A stretch of DNA of 64,000 bases, from assembly GCA_024516155.1 (NCBI GenBank), contig JAJJXM010000020.1, positions 434,001 through 498,000 on the forward strand, read 5' to 3'. Of the stretch, positions 21,800 to 33,700 are shown piece by piece. The stretch is from Pyronema omphalodes. Its lineage: Eukaryota; Ascomycota; Pezizomycetes; Pezizales; Pyronemataceae. Within the stretch, counting starts at the first letter, position 1; every line of letters starts with the position of its first letter. Made by a program: the position numbers and the translations under genes. The notes below the pieces were generated by a model, which was not told where the DNA came from, ran no database searches, and worked only from the letters and a program-made list of their open reading frames with translations.

Positions 21800-23140
21800 A
21801 TGTCCGCCTCTAACCAACCCGCCCCCATTGACATCGAGTCCGACAACGAGCTCGACCTTGCCGACGTCGAAGAAATCGTCGCTGATGACGGAGATGTCCC
21901 TATGAGCGACGACGAGGGCGATGTCGACGAAGACATGGAGACTTCCGAGTTAGCCATCACCAACGACTCCCGCGCCTACTTCGACGGACACTCCAGCTCA
22001 ATCTTCTCTATTTCCCAGCACCCTACCCAGCCCCTCTTCCTAACCGGAGGTGGTGACGACGTTGCCTACATCTGGACCTCTGCCGCTGCCTCCGCCGAGG
22101 ATGCCGCCGTTGTTCCTCGCGAGTTGCGCCAAATCCGTAAACTAGAAGCTCACAAGGACTCTGTTATCGCCACCTGCTTTACCGCGCCGGATGGTGCCTA
22201 CGCTGTCACCGGAGGTCTCGACGGTATGGTTCAGTTATTCTCCGCCGCTTCTGGCTGGAAAAAGGTCGACGGAGCTCAGGAGGTCGAGGAGATTGTTTGG
22301 ATGGCCGCACACCCTAGCGAACCCGTGATAGCCGTCGGTACCAACGAGGGATCAGTCTGGCTTTACGACATCGACTCGGACAAACTTGTTATCCGTCATG
22401 TTCTCTACTCTCACACTGCCTCTTGTACTGCGGGTGTCTGGACCAAGAGCGGAAACTTCCTTTGCACGGTTTCTGAGGATGGTTCTTTCTACGCTTGGGA
22501 TGTCGCTACCGGTCAGTCGGTTGTTGCCTTGACTGCGGATGATCAGAGATTCAACATCGACGGTGGATTGTACTCCGTTGCTTGCTCCCCATCGGGAGCC
22601 GTCGCTGCCGTCGGTGGTGCCACCGGAGAAATCCGTGTTGTTGGTCTCCCTACGACTACCGACGGAGGAAAGCGTACCGCCGGACGTCCCATGGCTTCCG
22701 GAGGAGGATCCACTGGAGGTGGACAGGCTGGTCAGATCATCGCCTCTATTAAGGCCCACGAAGAGTCTGTCGAGTCCCTTGCCTTCCACCCCAGCACCCC
22801 TCTTCTCGCTTCTGGATCCGTGGATGGAAAGATTGCCTTGTACGATGCGCAGAGAGGTTATGCTATTAGAAAGATCTTGGAGGGTCACCAAGACACTGTT
22901 GTCAAGGTTGAGTTTGTTTCTGGACTCACGGTTAATGAGCCCTGGTTGTTGACCAGCTGTGGTATCGATGGAACTTTGAGGCGATGGGACGCAAGAAGCG
23001 GTGAGGAGTTGAAGTGTTTGAAGGGACATTTGGGAGGTAATGGAGATGACGGAGAAGGAGGAATTTTGGGCTTTGTGCAGACTAAGAAGGAAATCGTCAC
23101 TGCGGGTGATGATGCTGTTGCTTTGATTTTTGATGCGTAA
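21800..23140 (+). CDS. SQT1: Sqt1/AAMP-type WD40 ribosome-assembly protein
   Basis: Single exon, 446 residues. An acidic N-terminus (NELDLADVEEIVADDGDVPMSD; residues about 10-55) leads into a WD40 propeller that starts at FDGHSSSIFSISQHPTQPLF. Repeats include DDVAYIWTS, GMVQLFSA, GSVWLYDI, GSFYAWDV, GKIALYDA and GTLRRWDA, and the last ends in VALIFDA. This arrangement and length match yeast Sqt1 and animal AAMP. Yeast Sqt1 is a dedicated chaperone for ribosomal protein uL16 (Rpl10). A Gly-rich loop (SGGGSTGGGQAG, about residues 299-310) interrupts one blade. Start codon context is ACAAAATG, favourable in fungi. Coding sequence is GC-richer than the flanks, suggesting strong expression. Confidence 0.93.
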   Translation: MSASNQPAPIDIESDNELDLADVEEIVADDGDVPMSDDEGDVDEDMETSELAITNDSRAYFDGHSSSIFSISQHPTQPLFLTGGGDDVAYIWTSAAASAEDAAVVPRELRQIRKLEAHKDSVIATCFTAPDGAYAVTGGLDGMVQLFSAASGWKKVDGAQEVEEIVWMAAHPSEPVIAVGTNEGSVWLYDIDSDKLVIRHVLYSHTASCTAGVWTKSGNFLCTVSEDGSFYAWDVATGQSVVALTADDQRFNIDGGLYSVACSPSGAVAAVGGATGEIRVVGLPTTTDGGKRTAGRPMASGGGSTGGGQAGQIIASIKAHEESVESLAFHPSTPLLASGSVDGKIALYDAQRGYAIRKILEGHQDTVVKVEFVSGLTVNEPWLLTSCGIDGTLRRWDARSGEELKCLKGHLGGNGDDGEGGILGFVQTKKEIVTAGDDAVALIFDA

Positions 23141-26100
23141 ATAGATTGTCCTAAAAAGAAGGAAGTAGAAGAGGGATATGGAAAAAGTTTTTATGATTTA
23201 TGATGGGATTTTGGAATAATGTCCTTAGTTGGAGTTAGGGAAATGGAATAAAATACAAAAGTTGATTTTGTGGAGTCCAAAAAATAAACACCCTGAAAAA
23301 AACGAGAGTATTTTTCTTGATAAATCGAGTGATTTGATAAAAGTGTCGCTGGCCGTTTTGAGCTCGCATGTGACCTATGTGCTTAGTACTTAGCCAACGG
23401 CACCCTGAGACGTAAATCTGTGTGATGACAACCTTCACAGCACCGTCATTACGTCTTTCTGCATTGAGAACTTCACAAATATCATAATTCTAACCGTTGT
23501 ACGTCTGTAAATACAAGTAGAATGTAATCTTAACTCAGTCAATACTCCAGTCTCCACGTCATAACCATACTCTCCTCCTCCCTGCCACCTTCCAACCCCA
23601 TTCGACAAGCACAGAACATATCACCGGGTTAATATTCGTACATATTACACATTTTCCATAGCGAAGATTCAAAATCAATTCCTCAATCACTACCCACCTC
23701 ACCCCGACCCAAAACTGACAAATATCACCCATGAAAAATTTAAGCCCCAACTTCTCTAGGCAAGTTCCGTTTAGCTATAAGTTTCATGTCGTTTTATTTA
23801 AAAGTTAATCTCCATCTATGAACTAGGTTTTTAAAAATGGAATTACTTCTACCTGTTTTAACAAGATAGGTAGGTAGGGTTAAAGAAACACGACAGAGTT
23901 GTAGCCGCATCTATACGGACTTTGTCTTGTTACTCGTCTTGTTACTCGTCATATGTCTTATGTCTTGGGTTCTTATGGTCTTATGTTCTTATGTTCTTAT
24001 TCATTCCCCCCCCCCCCTTTTTTTTTGCAGAAAATGAGCCATGGTATTATTATCTAAAACCTCCACCGATAGCTATAACCAGGCTCAACAAAACCACCAA
24101 ATTATCTCCTTTTTTTACAAATCAAATCACATCACAATAACACAGTAATGCTATCCGTCTAGCTATATCCTAGTGCGGCTTAAATGTTACAACGATGATG
24201 TTATATAAGATAATCCATCCAGTAGTATGTAGTAAGATACGAAAATAGGAAGAATTTAAGAGTTGGTTATTAGTGTCAAGTGATGCAATGCAGAAAGGTG
24301 TTGGAGAGATGGTGGATGATGGGTAGATGATGCTTTGAAATGGGGGATGAAAGGGCTGTGGATTGATGAGTGTGAGTCATGACTTGTATGGGAAGTTTTA
24401 TGGGAATGTGTATACTGATGGGATGGTAATATAGAGATGAGCGCCGGGATAAGACAGGATAGGATGGGAGAATTGTGTACCTGTCTTGATTCCTGAAGTG
24501 GTTGTTGGGTGTACACTGTGCTTGTTTGGGGGTTTGATAAGGTGATTGAAAATGGTAGTGATGGACCGGAAATGTACAGGTTTGGAGAGAACACTCGGTA
24601 GAAGGCGGGATTGTAATGGATGATGGGAATTCAAATGCTGTCATGGCTGATGGGATCCGTCATCAGTGATCAATTAACGAGTTTTTGCCATATTCCTAAG
24701 CCCCGGCGTTTTCAGCCCCGAGATTTTCAGCCCAAAGATCTCAGCCCAAACCTTCAGCTTTCCGAAGTCATCGGCCGGTAAGGTACATAGATGGAAACTT
24801 TTATGTTTGGCAAAATGATCCAAGAGATGATGGAAGGAGACCATTGATTGCTAGCATGAGTACATACAAAGCAAACCTCTTGATGAGACATTCCCAAAGG
24901 GCCCACCTAAAATTTTAAAAGGTTTAGCGTTATAACCATCACGCCTTTTTTGTATAATAACATCGTAAGAAAAATGCGAAAAAATTGTATGGTAGTCTTA
25001 TAAGAAGATGTGGCCGAAGATGAGCTTCTGACGTTGAGCAGGGTATAAAGGTACAGTACTCCGCCCCACGAGCGTCTCGACCTCAATCAATCACTCGCGC
25101 CAAGCCTTTCTTAAGGTAAGGATATCGTCTGCATAAGGGTAAACCCCTCTGCTCCTGGCAGATAGTTGCAAATAGATTTTACTGCAACTTTTCAATAGAT
25201 TCTTCCGTCCTTAGAGACTTTTATGGATTCAAATACGCAACCCACGCATCATCAATGTTCACCGATGTTCGTTACCGTATAATACTTATGCTTTTTTTCG
25301 TAAGCAGACTCGATTGGGAATGTTTTGTCTGTTCTTGTTTTTGGAAAAAAAAAGAAAGAAAAAGGATTTATCACCCGAAGCTAAAGATATCCATATTACG
25401 TGGGAGGAGGTTGCCTGATCAGACGTACTAATGAACCTGAGTCCCAGAGGTCCAATATGAATGTTTTTCCGGCGCCCGGGAGATAAGTACATGTACCTGC
25501 TCGACTTTCCCTGTTCACATATGCGTCTTATCGGTGCAAAGTTCTCCACATGGTGCTTACAGGACTCTTTGCTGGCTAGGGTCTTGGCACCATATTTTAA
25601 ATATGTCTGTTTTCTACTATAGGCACGAGTATGACTTATAATACTGCGGAGAATCTGGTTTTATGGCAAATTGGTTTCTATGCCATGGGTTGCTGGGTTG
25701 TTCATGTGATGATACCGATGAGTTTGCAAAACTATAAAAACCCGCTGTTCTTAAGGAGCTGCCATGAAAAATATCTTACAAAATACCTCAAGTGATTTTT
25801 CGCATTGACATCGTTCTATCTCTTGATATCTTGCTAAATCGCGAAATCTTGATATCACTCAGCCGCGAATTGATATATGTTTCTATAGACACAAGAAAAA
25901 TGTACCGATGTAGATATATCACAATTAGTTTATGATAACCTCACAAACATTCTATACATTTTCATTAGGTTTTCATGAAGCCATTGGAGGGTTTGGCCTT
26001 GCACCACCACACAATAGCCCCAAAGTTCAGCTTTTATACTCCAGCCGTGTCTCAGCTGAGGTACCATGCAACATAGTTCTATGTTAAAATCCTGGATTTG

Positions 26101-26452
26101 CTAGAAATGGTATATATCAAACTTTTATAGGTTTATTATATCACGATTAGTGTGCATGCACTATGTTCTAGATGTGCCGAAATCGACAAGGGCATATCAT
26201 ATTTGGTCACTCGACGCTGCGTGCGCAGAACTCAGTCATTCCTAGGTTGTACAAGCTGAACATTTGTCATAATATCACGCTGTTAAGCCATTTGAAAGAC
26301 CATACCTGAGATTACCCTCCATAAGCGCTGCATAGAATTATTTGTTTTTCCATAGATGCTGGGTTTATGACTTCTAAGCCTTTGCCAAACCCCTCATTTC
26401 ACCAGATTGCCAGCTTCACAACCTTCTTTCCCCGCAACCTCACATTACAACC
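23141..26452. other. Intergenic, 3.3 kb, AT-rich
   Basis: No gene recognised on either strand. The short open frames (24256-24644 and 25286-25549, both minus) have no domains. Visible are a C-run followed by a T-run (24006-24027) and three CAGCCC(A/C)-type repeats (24709-24750). The last hundred or so bases, rich in pyrimidine, lead to the ATG at 26453. Confidence 0.6.
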
Positions 26453-28708
26453 ATGATACTATTCACTCTTCTGAATCTCTGGTTAAGCGTAAAGGCTCCC
26501 CTAACTGTTGATGCCTCACCCTTACCTCCCGGCCCTACCACAAACCTGACATCACCCTCCTACGTCGCCAACCCCAGTGGCCGAGGAACAATCGGCATCA
26601 TATTCTCCTCCATAATCACCCTGACACTCTGCGTGTACACCTCAATCCACCTGAACATCGCCGCTGTAAATAAGATCCGGGTCCCATGTTTAAGTTTCCG
26701 CGGCAAACCTATCAGAATTAAACGCTCGCTAGTGTACAAAATCCACTGGGTGGCGATTGCGCTTTTCGCACCGGAATTTGTACTCTATGCAGCTTGTGAT
26801 CAGTGGATGAATGCGAGGAAGCTACGAAATAAACTAAGGAAATTATCGGCCAAGGGAAAGAATAAGAGCGAGAGCGAGAATGAACCATTCATAGGGACCC
26901 GGGCAACGGAAGAGGAGGAGGATTGTGAGTTGGAAGATTTGAGCAATGGCGTTGCACAGGAATCTGAAGGAAAGAAGGTCGGAGATTGGTCAAATGTGTC
27001 GATGGTTTCGGCGTTCTTCGTTGTAATGGGGGGTTTTGCGTACCAAAAAAGCGACATTGGCCTACACCGTGATGGGGATTATCCACATGCGATTCTTACA
27101 CCGCTCGGATTTTTACATCTCGCTACACATGGATACCTGGACCCAAGTATTTTAAACGATAATTCAATCTCGGATAGAAGCAAGGCAGATTGGTTAGGGA
27201 AGTTGCTAGTGTGTGCGCAGGCGTTGTGGATGGTGGTGAATTGTATTGCGAGAAAGGCAGCGGGGTTACCGAATACTCTGATCGAGTTGAATGTGGTGGT
27301 TCATGTGGTATTTACAGTTATTGTTTATGCCATTTGGTGGAAAAAACCGTTGAATATTAATGAACCGATTGTGCTGAGTCTTGTGGGAAAGGAAAATGAT
27401 GTCACCGCTCCGGTTAATTTGGATCGCCTTATACCGGAACATATCGTTGCAGTCTCGGGAAGGGATGGGCTTATTATGGGATTGAAGGGTGTGCGGATTT
27501 CTTTACAAGCCACAAAGTCTGGATTTGTGTATGAAGCGCGACATTCTCGACACATCCCTGTGGATAATAGCGACTCGGATTCAGATGGTGAGGACGCAGA
27601 GACCAGGAGTAACAACCCCACCGATCAAGCTATTGAGATACCAGCATACAATCCCAGAATCAATAACTTGAAATACGCAGATTTGTTAGGATACGAAATA
27701 GAATTCCCGGAAAACCTTAATTTGAGTATATTCGTCCTCCCTAAGGAAATGCAGAAGTCGAAATTTCATAAGAAGAACAAGCCCCTCGAAGAGAAACAAA
27801 GGTACATCGATGCCATTCAAGCTCTCGGACTTAACGAAAAATCCAATCCAAAGGGATTAATCCTGCTTCGGGGGCAATTTCTCTACTGGAACGACCACCT
27901 AACAGTCGGGTGCCATTGCATTTCCGATGCAGTATTCCTTTCAGAACAGCAACTTCTCCTATTGACAAGGCTACACGCACACCACGACATAAGAGACGAC
28001 CAGGACCCCGAGGACGGTATTGGCAAAAATGTCAGCAATGAAAAAGCATTGGTAACAGTCAAGCACAAGTCTCGCAACAAATACGGTAACTACATAGTAT
28101 ACAAAACTCAGTGCGCAATCCCCGATCCATCGAACTATCGAGTTAATGGTCCAGTGTCTTCTTGGAGTCCCGAACCTGTGGAAAGTCCTATGATATGGGG
28201 GTTATTTACATTTCTCGGTGTCATTTATGCGGTATGCCACTTAACTGCTTGGAATGGACATTTTCCCAGCTTTTACGAAAGGTTGTTTTGGAGAATTTCT
28301 TGCATTGTTATTGCTACTGGAGGACCGGCTTGTGTAATTCTGCTGTTACTGGTTGGCTGCTTTAGGCCGGAGTTGAGCACCCCGTCTTCGTTTTCTCACG
28401 CGTCAGGACCGTCAACACCAAGTACCCATGGAGTGGACGGACAGTTTGTGCAAGCTACATCAACAGCACTGGCTCAACAAAAGCATCCTACCATAGCACT
28501 AGAAAAACTAGAAACTGAGTCGACAGTGCTCGATGTGTTCCAAAATATTTATGACTACATTACAACCTTTTTTTTCTTAATTCCTCTCGTAGTATTGTAT
28601 GTGTTGTCTAGGGCTTTCATTGTGGTGGAGGCGTTTATCTCGATGCGGTGTCTTCCGGCTGGGGCTTATGAAACTGTCGATTGGTCACAGTTTGTTCCTC
28701 ACCTTTAA
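26453..28708 (+). CDS. Large multi-span membrane protein of a fungal-specific family
   Basis: Single exon, 751 residues. A hydrophobic N-terminus (MILFTLLNLWLSV) acts as signal or first span. The conserved opening motif SGRGTIGIIFSSIITLTLCVY (about 42-62) is the hallmark of a fungal-only family of uncharacterised membrane proteins. Further spans are HWVAIALFAPEFVLYAA, VSMVSAFFVVMGGFAY, LLVCAQALWMVVNCIA, VVVHVVFTVIVYAIWW, MIWGLFTFLGVIYAVCHL, ISCIVIATGGPACVILLLLVG and a strong C-terminal FFFLIPLVVLYVLSRAFIVVEAF. It ends in the family's LPAGAYETVDWSQFVPHL. A charged linker (DSDSDGEDAE) and a large soluble loop lie between about residues 290 and 575. Function is unknown for the family. It is convergent with the gene at 29315-30055. 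Confidence 0.85.
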   Translation: MILFTLLNLWLSVKAPLTVDASPLPPGPTTNLTSPSYVANPSGRGTIGIIFSSIITLTLCVYTSIHLNIAAVNKIRVPCLSFRGKPIRIKRSLVYKIHWVAIALFAPEFVLYAACDQWMNARKLRNKLRKLSAKGKNKSESENEPFIGTRATEEEEDCELEDLSNGVAQESEGKKVGDWSNVSMVSAFFVVMGGFAYQKSDIGLHRDGDYPHAILTPLGFLHLATHGYLDPSILNDNSISDRSKADWLGKLLVCAQALWMVVNCIARKAAGLPNTLIELNVVVHVVFTVIVYAIWWKKPLNINEPIVLSLVGKENDVTAPVNLDRLIPEHIVAVSGRDGLIMGLKGVRISLQATKSGFVYEARHSRHIPVDNSDSDSDGEDAETRSNNPTDQAIEIPAYNPRINNLKYADLLGYEIEFPENLNLSIFVLPKEMQKSKFHKKNKPLEEKQRYIDAIQALGLNEKSNPKGLILLRGQFLYWNDHLTVGCHCISDAVFLSEQQLLLLTRLHAHHDIRDDQDPEDGIGKNVSNEKALVTVKHKSRNKYGNYIVYKTQCAIPDPSNYRVNGPVSSWSPEPVESPMIWGLFTFLGVIYAVCHLTAWNGHFPSFYERLFWRISCIVIATGGPACVILLLLVGCFRPELSTPSSFSHASGPSTPSTHGVDGQFVQATSTALAQQKHPTIALEKLETESTVLDVFQNIYDYITTFFFLIPLVVLYVLSRAFIVVEAFISMRCLPAGAYETVDWSQFVPHL

Positions 28709-29314
28709 AAACTCCTTTTTCTATTCTTTTTTATCTGCATATTCAAAAGAGGGCGAGACACAAAATCCAAGGCGAATTTTTCATACATTGCTGCTAGATA
28801 GTCGACCCCGGTCAAGATATTCGAGTGAAACATTATGAGTGAAACTATCAAAAGTAATCACTGATGAATGACTCAGGGAGGCGATTCTGGATGTTTTTTT
28901 TGGCTACAACAGAGGTTGGCAAGCGCTATGTGTAAGGTACCCATGTAGATGCCTAGGAACGTAAAATCTCTCTCCTTCTTCTCCACTTTTAGAAAACCGG
29001 TTTTTACCTAAGGAAACCTGGTTACCTTTCACCCCTGTGTATCTGCCTCACAATAATCCCTCCTCGCCTCTCTCCCCGGTGTCCGTTCCACTTCACCGGC
29101 GTCTTCTGTCCCAGATTTTATTCCATAGGTCGATCTGGCTATTGATGCCACCACTGCTGGCCACCATAGATTGCAGCTACATACATAATCGATCCTGGCG
29201 ACAATATTCGAGTGAGATATAATGCATAGAACAATTAAGCGCAATCGCTGTCTAAATTTCTATCTGTATCTACGAGAACCCCTCAAAAATTTCTCAAAAA
29301 GCCTTCAAACTCCT
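28709..29314. other. Convergent 3' spacer
   Basis: Lies between the ends of two convergent genes. Two related segments (about 28790-28865 and 29172-29250) share GCTGCTA, GATCC(T)GG, ATATTCGAGTGA and AATCACTG-like blocks, suggesting an old duplication. No gene seen. Confidence 0.5.
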
Positions 29315-30055
29315 CTAAAACATTCCCCTTTGTTGATCACCCGTTATCTGACCCTGTCCTGCCTTCTGTATTTTCTCACTTGGTCTAACCCAACACCCTG
29401 ACGCATCTTCCATCGCCTCCGTTCCAAACCGTTCTTTACAATAATCTAGCACCACCCTTATCTCCTCCTCCCCACGATCCTTAAGTTCTTCCTCTTTATA
29501 TTCTCCCCTCCTCATCCCTTCTATCTTATCTAGAAACTCCTGCCATGCATCCCCCTCCCCCCACACTTTCTTGAAAACTTCTGAATCTTTCACATCCCCG
29601 TACCATGCCTTTGCATTGGGAATATCCCCCTCAATCCGGTGTAAAATACCATGTAAATACATCCCCTCATAAGCCGGCGGTGACTGCATATGTCTCAAAA
29701 GGAAGTGTGCGGACGCTAAATCAGAGTTCAAGATATGTAGTGCCGACTCGATAGCAGGATGTACCCTTAGGTCAGTAATTTTATTACTCAACGCCGGGTC
29801 TCTCGGTGGATGATTTGTGAATGGTGGCGGTGGTAGCGAGGCAAGCAAGGAATCAAAATCGACCGGCATACTATGAACGGTTGGTTCAAAATTATGAGAT
29901 ATTGACGAGATTGGATGGTTGACCTTGTGATGGATAACAGTGGTATCTTCGCTGAAACAGCTTGGATAGGTTCTGAAACGGCGTAATGCGAGGAGTTGAA
30001 GTTTGTGGCGGTTGGTCTTTTGTGGTGCCTTTGATATAAGTCGGCGGGAAATCAT
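29315..30055 (-). CDS. Conserved fungal protein of unknown function
   Basis: Minus strand, single exon, 246 residues from the ATG at 30055. The core from about residue 95 on (HPAIESALHILNSDLASAHF, then MQSPPAYEGMYLHGILHRIE and NAKAWYGDV) resembles a small helical protein conserved in filamentous ascomycetes. No catalytic motif is evident. The N-terminal 60 residues are basic and Ser/Thr-rich (MISRRLISKAPQKTNRHKLQ), which could be a mitochondrial targeting sequence. Alternatively, the true start could be the internal MPVDFDSLLA at about residue 62. The C-terminal part is highly charged (YKEEELKDRGEEE). Its start lies about 4 kb downstream of the next minus-strand gene's start, so it has its own promoter. 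Confidence 0.75.
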   Translation of the reverse strand: MISRRLISKAPQKTNRHKLQLLALRRFRTYPSCFSEDTTVIHHKVNHPISSISHNFEPTVHSMPVDFDSLLASLPPPPFTNHPPRDPALSNKITDLRVHPAIESALHILNSDLASAHFLLRHMQSPPAYEGMYLHGILHRIEGDIPNAKAWYGDVKDSEVFKKVWGEGDAWQEFLDKIEGMRRGEYKEEELKDRGEEEIRVVLDYCKERFGTEAMEDASGCWVRPSEKIQKAGQGQITGDQQRGMF

Positions 30056-30720
30056 TTCTATTATGGAAATTTAGGGGTGGGATGGTGGATGTTATGTAGG
30101 GCTGAGATATGGCGTTGAAAAAGGTTAACGGATAGAAGGCACTTTTAGCGGCGCGAGCCGGAATGGAAGAAATGCGTCATCCTGTTGTCGCTAAGCGGAG
30201 GTAGTTGGTGGTAGGTGCGATATAAATATGCTGCGAAAAGCTTTTCAAACAGGTAAAACTCTTCATGTCGGGTTATCCTGCTTAATTTCAAACAGCTACA
30301 GATGGCTGACGTAGAGTAGAGAGATTCGGGGGCTAGGGGTTTAACCCTATGTACTTTCCCGCGCTATGCATGGTGCACCACCAGCATTCTCATTTGAGAA
30401 GGTTGGAACCTCCAAGTAATGTTGGTTCAGTCAAACTGATGTTCACAAGATTAATGACTACTGATTTTTTCTGTACATAGACGAGTATGTACTAAGTATT
30501 GATTGCATTACCCCCTCCCCCCTCTGGTATCATACTTCCGCTCATATAAAGTACATTGCCCATAGCGCTAACAATAACCAAGAAGCCTCCCTATGTTCCC
30601 TAACTCCAGAAAAGAAAAAGAATATAATACACCCCCAAATGAGTAACTCCATATGTAACAAATTGACTGCCCCTATGAATATACAAACCAACGCCTAATT
30701 ATCACATTCAACCTCCTCGC
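30056..30720. other. Spacer: promoter of the 246-residue gene and 3' flank of the next
   Basis: 665 bp with no gene. It holds the promoter side of the minus-strand gene ending at 29315 and the 3' flank of the 1134-residue gene. AT-rich, with no strong repeats. Confidence 0.6.
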
Positions 30721-33700
30721 TCAAAGCGCTAGTTCGTCCTCACTGAACTCATCCGTGCCCATGACCTCCGACAACGTAGCCCGTCTTCTCTTCTTCGCCG
30801 TCGCATTCAATAAACTATTCCTACCATTGTTCCTCCACTTCGCAATACTTCCCACCACTGAAGAAGCCTTGCTACTCGGGATACTCAACTCATCTTCCGA
30901 CAGAAGATCTTCCTTATACCCAATATTCTTGTCGGTACTCTTCTTCGGCAACGGCTCCGATAATCTTGCTCGCTTTTTAACCGGATTGACGGTGATGTTA
31001 CTAGAAATGCTAGAGAGCTTTCTTTTCGGTAGAGGTGGCGGTGAGGAAGCGGGGGTACCGGAAACACGTGTTCGAGTTCGTAACTGCCCCGAATTCTGAG
31101 CTTGGCGAGCTTGGCGGATGGGACGCTTTGGAGGACTAGGTTGCTCAGGAATGTATTCGTCTTCGGAATCCTCTGCCTCGGACTCAGATTCTGCGGATTC
31201 TTCCATCTCGATGTCTTCGGTCTCCTTGGCTTGGGTTTGTGAATGCTCTACGACCTCGACGTCGGAGTCAGAGTAAATCTCGGTAAATTCAACCGGATGA
31301 TTTCCCTGTGTATCCTTGTCCTCTTCTTCATCGTCGTCTTCTTCTTCGGAATCTCCCTTTGGTAGCGGTGAACTCATCCTCAATCCAGATGCAGCGCGAT
31401 TGAAAGCCTTGCTCCGCTGCATAAATGGAGAACTCCGAGCCGGGGAACTAGTACCAGGAACAACCGAAAAGGCTCGCAAACTGTTCTTAATAAGCTGTGT
31501 ACTTCTCGGTGATCGTCTGGCACTTCTTGGTGGTTTCGCAGGAGTTGGCATGTAATATTTGGGCGGGTTGGAATAATCCGCCTCATCTGATTGCGATTCA
31601 TCGTCGTCGGTGTTAGGTACCGTCAGGCGACGCTTTCCCGGAGTTGAATGATAGAAACCTTTCTTCAAGTACTTGGTAGTGGACTTGGTTTCTTCATCTT
31701 CGTCACTGTCAAGGAAGGCGGCCGAGTTATTTTTGGTGATGGCAATTGGTGGTGGAGAAGAGGGCATGACAATATCTCCATCGCTGTCCTCTTCAACAAC
31801 TGTATCTTGGTCCTCCTCTACCACTGTATCTTCTCCCTCGTCAACCTCGTCCATAACTCCAGCTGATTCCTGGTCCTGTTCCTCGTCGCTGGTAGTATTG
31901 GTATCTTCCACATCCTCTGATCTCTCGTCGTAACTCGAAAAGATTTGATATTCGTTTCTCCAAGTGCGCTTGCGGTTCTTGTCGATAGAAATTTCGACTT
32001 TATTCAGAGCCATCTGTGTCCTCTTCTTCTCCACTGGAGTTCCACCAACCTCAACCCACTCGTCCAATCCTTCTTCCCATCTCCACCCTTTCCTTGCTGC
32101 AGCCTCTGGTCTCGCCGGAGTACGGACCTTCATGCCGATGATTTGGTATTCGATATGACGGATCCATCTGTACCATTTCTCGTTGTTTTTGGTGAACTTA
32201 AGAGCAGAGGAGCCGAGAGCGATGTGCAATGCCAGTTGCGACATGTAATAACGCTCTTTCTCTGCTGCCTCATCGAGGCGTTTGTTGGGCGTGAAGGTAA
32301 CCATCCTAACGGCAGGCTTAAGCGGTGTCTTCGGTACTGTCCCAGGCTTGGTGGGAGAGGCGGTAGAATCAGGTGTATCGACCGAATGCAAAACTGGAAA
32401 GGCACCAGTAGCAACGAAAGCCAGCAGACAGGAGACAAGGCTCTTAAGCTCATCATTCCCTGTTACAGATTTGCCAATGCTGGTGTATAGGCTTTCATAG
32501 CAAGAGGCGATGAACTCGCCGAGAGATTGGAGCCCTTGTTTACCAATACTTTCACAGAGATCATAAAGGCAACGGGTAAGCTCTTTGACAATTTCGGGGT
32601 CTTGCTCCTGATCACGCCCAAGGTCTTGGAGGAGAATAGTAACCTTTGCTGCTAGAGGGTACCAGGTCTCCCATTCTTCTTCGGTAGATGTACGCATGGC
32701 CTCGTCTTGTACCAGGAATCCTCGGGCGAGGAAACGTATTAAAGAAATAGCGTTTGTGTTTCGAGAAATTTGGCATTCAGCCACGAGACGTTGTGTGAGG
32801 TGGAGACAAATTTCTTCTGCTCTCTCTCCAATACGCCTCGGGATTATTTTTCCAGTCTTAGGCGCTATAGAGTCTTTCGGATGCTTGATCTCTGACCGCC
32901 GTCCACCCTTACGCCGAGAACTTTCTTTGCGGGCATTCGCAGCCGTCGTAACATAGCTGTGTCCCCAAACTCCAAACCCCACTTCAAGAGCTCGAGAAAC
33001 AAGATTGGCGGAAGCATGGCATCTCTCGATGTTTTCCATGGCGATGCGAAGGACATTGTTGAAGGTCGTATTTCCCAGTGAAACAGGACTGCCTTCTTGG
33101 ATGATCATGTCCTTTGCTATCCGGAACATGCTTTCTCTGGAGGTTCTCCACGAGGTCATCAAAGACACCAACGAAGGGTTGCTGGTGTTTTCCGATAAGG
33201 GGTATAGCTCGACCATGGTTCTGAGGAGACTTTCAGCTTCGGCATGAGCACCCTGAAACTTGCAAAGACCAATTAGGACACCCGGAAGACCGAGCCCAGT
33301 CTTCTGTTGGGAGGGAAGCTGGTTACTGTAAATTGCTTCTCGGACGATTTCAATGGCTTGCCAGCGGACTATCTCTCGTAGGTACTCTCCCTGAGCCCCG
33401 ATATCGGCAGCTGCATCGTACCAGACATCGTCGAATTCGGTCTCTTCCATGGTAGCTAAGATGCATTGAGCAACCCTCCGAGCTGCCAAAACTTTCATAG
33501 GTTCTGGACCTTTGGGATGATCCCATTTGGTCGTCGTAAGTATGATCTCAAAGGCTGCGTAGATTCCTGTGTACAAGTGGTAGAGCTCCGGGTGAGTGCT
33601 TGGTTTTAGTGCCTGGAGCATAGCCTCCGGATGGGTAGGATCTAGGTCTTTCTTAGCCTGGCCCTTCTTTGAGGGTCCTTCAGTTGTGTCTTGTAGTCCT

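Noticed and set aside
22352..23029. 225-codon minus frame antisense to Sqt1
   Set aside because: Shadow of the biased coding sequence on the opposite strand.
23141..26452. Search for CRISPR arrays, riboswitches or rRNA in this and other gaps
   Set aside because: Nothing found. CRISPR arrays are not expected in a nuclear fungal genome; the tandem repeats have no unique spacers.
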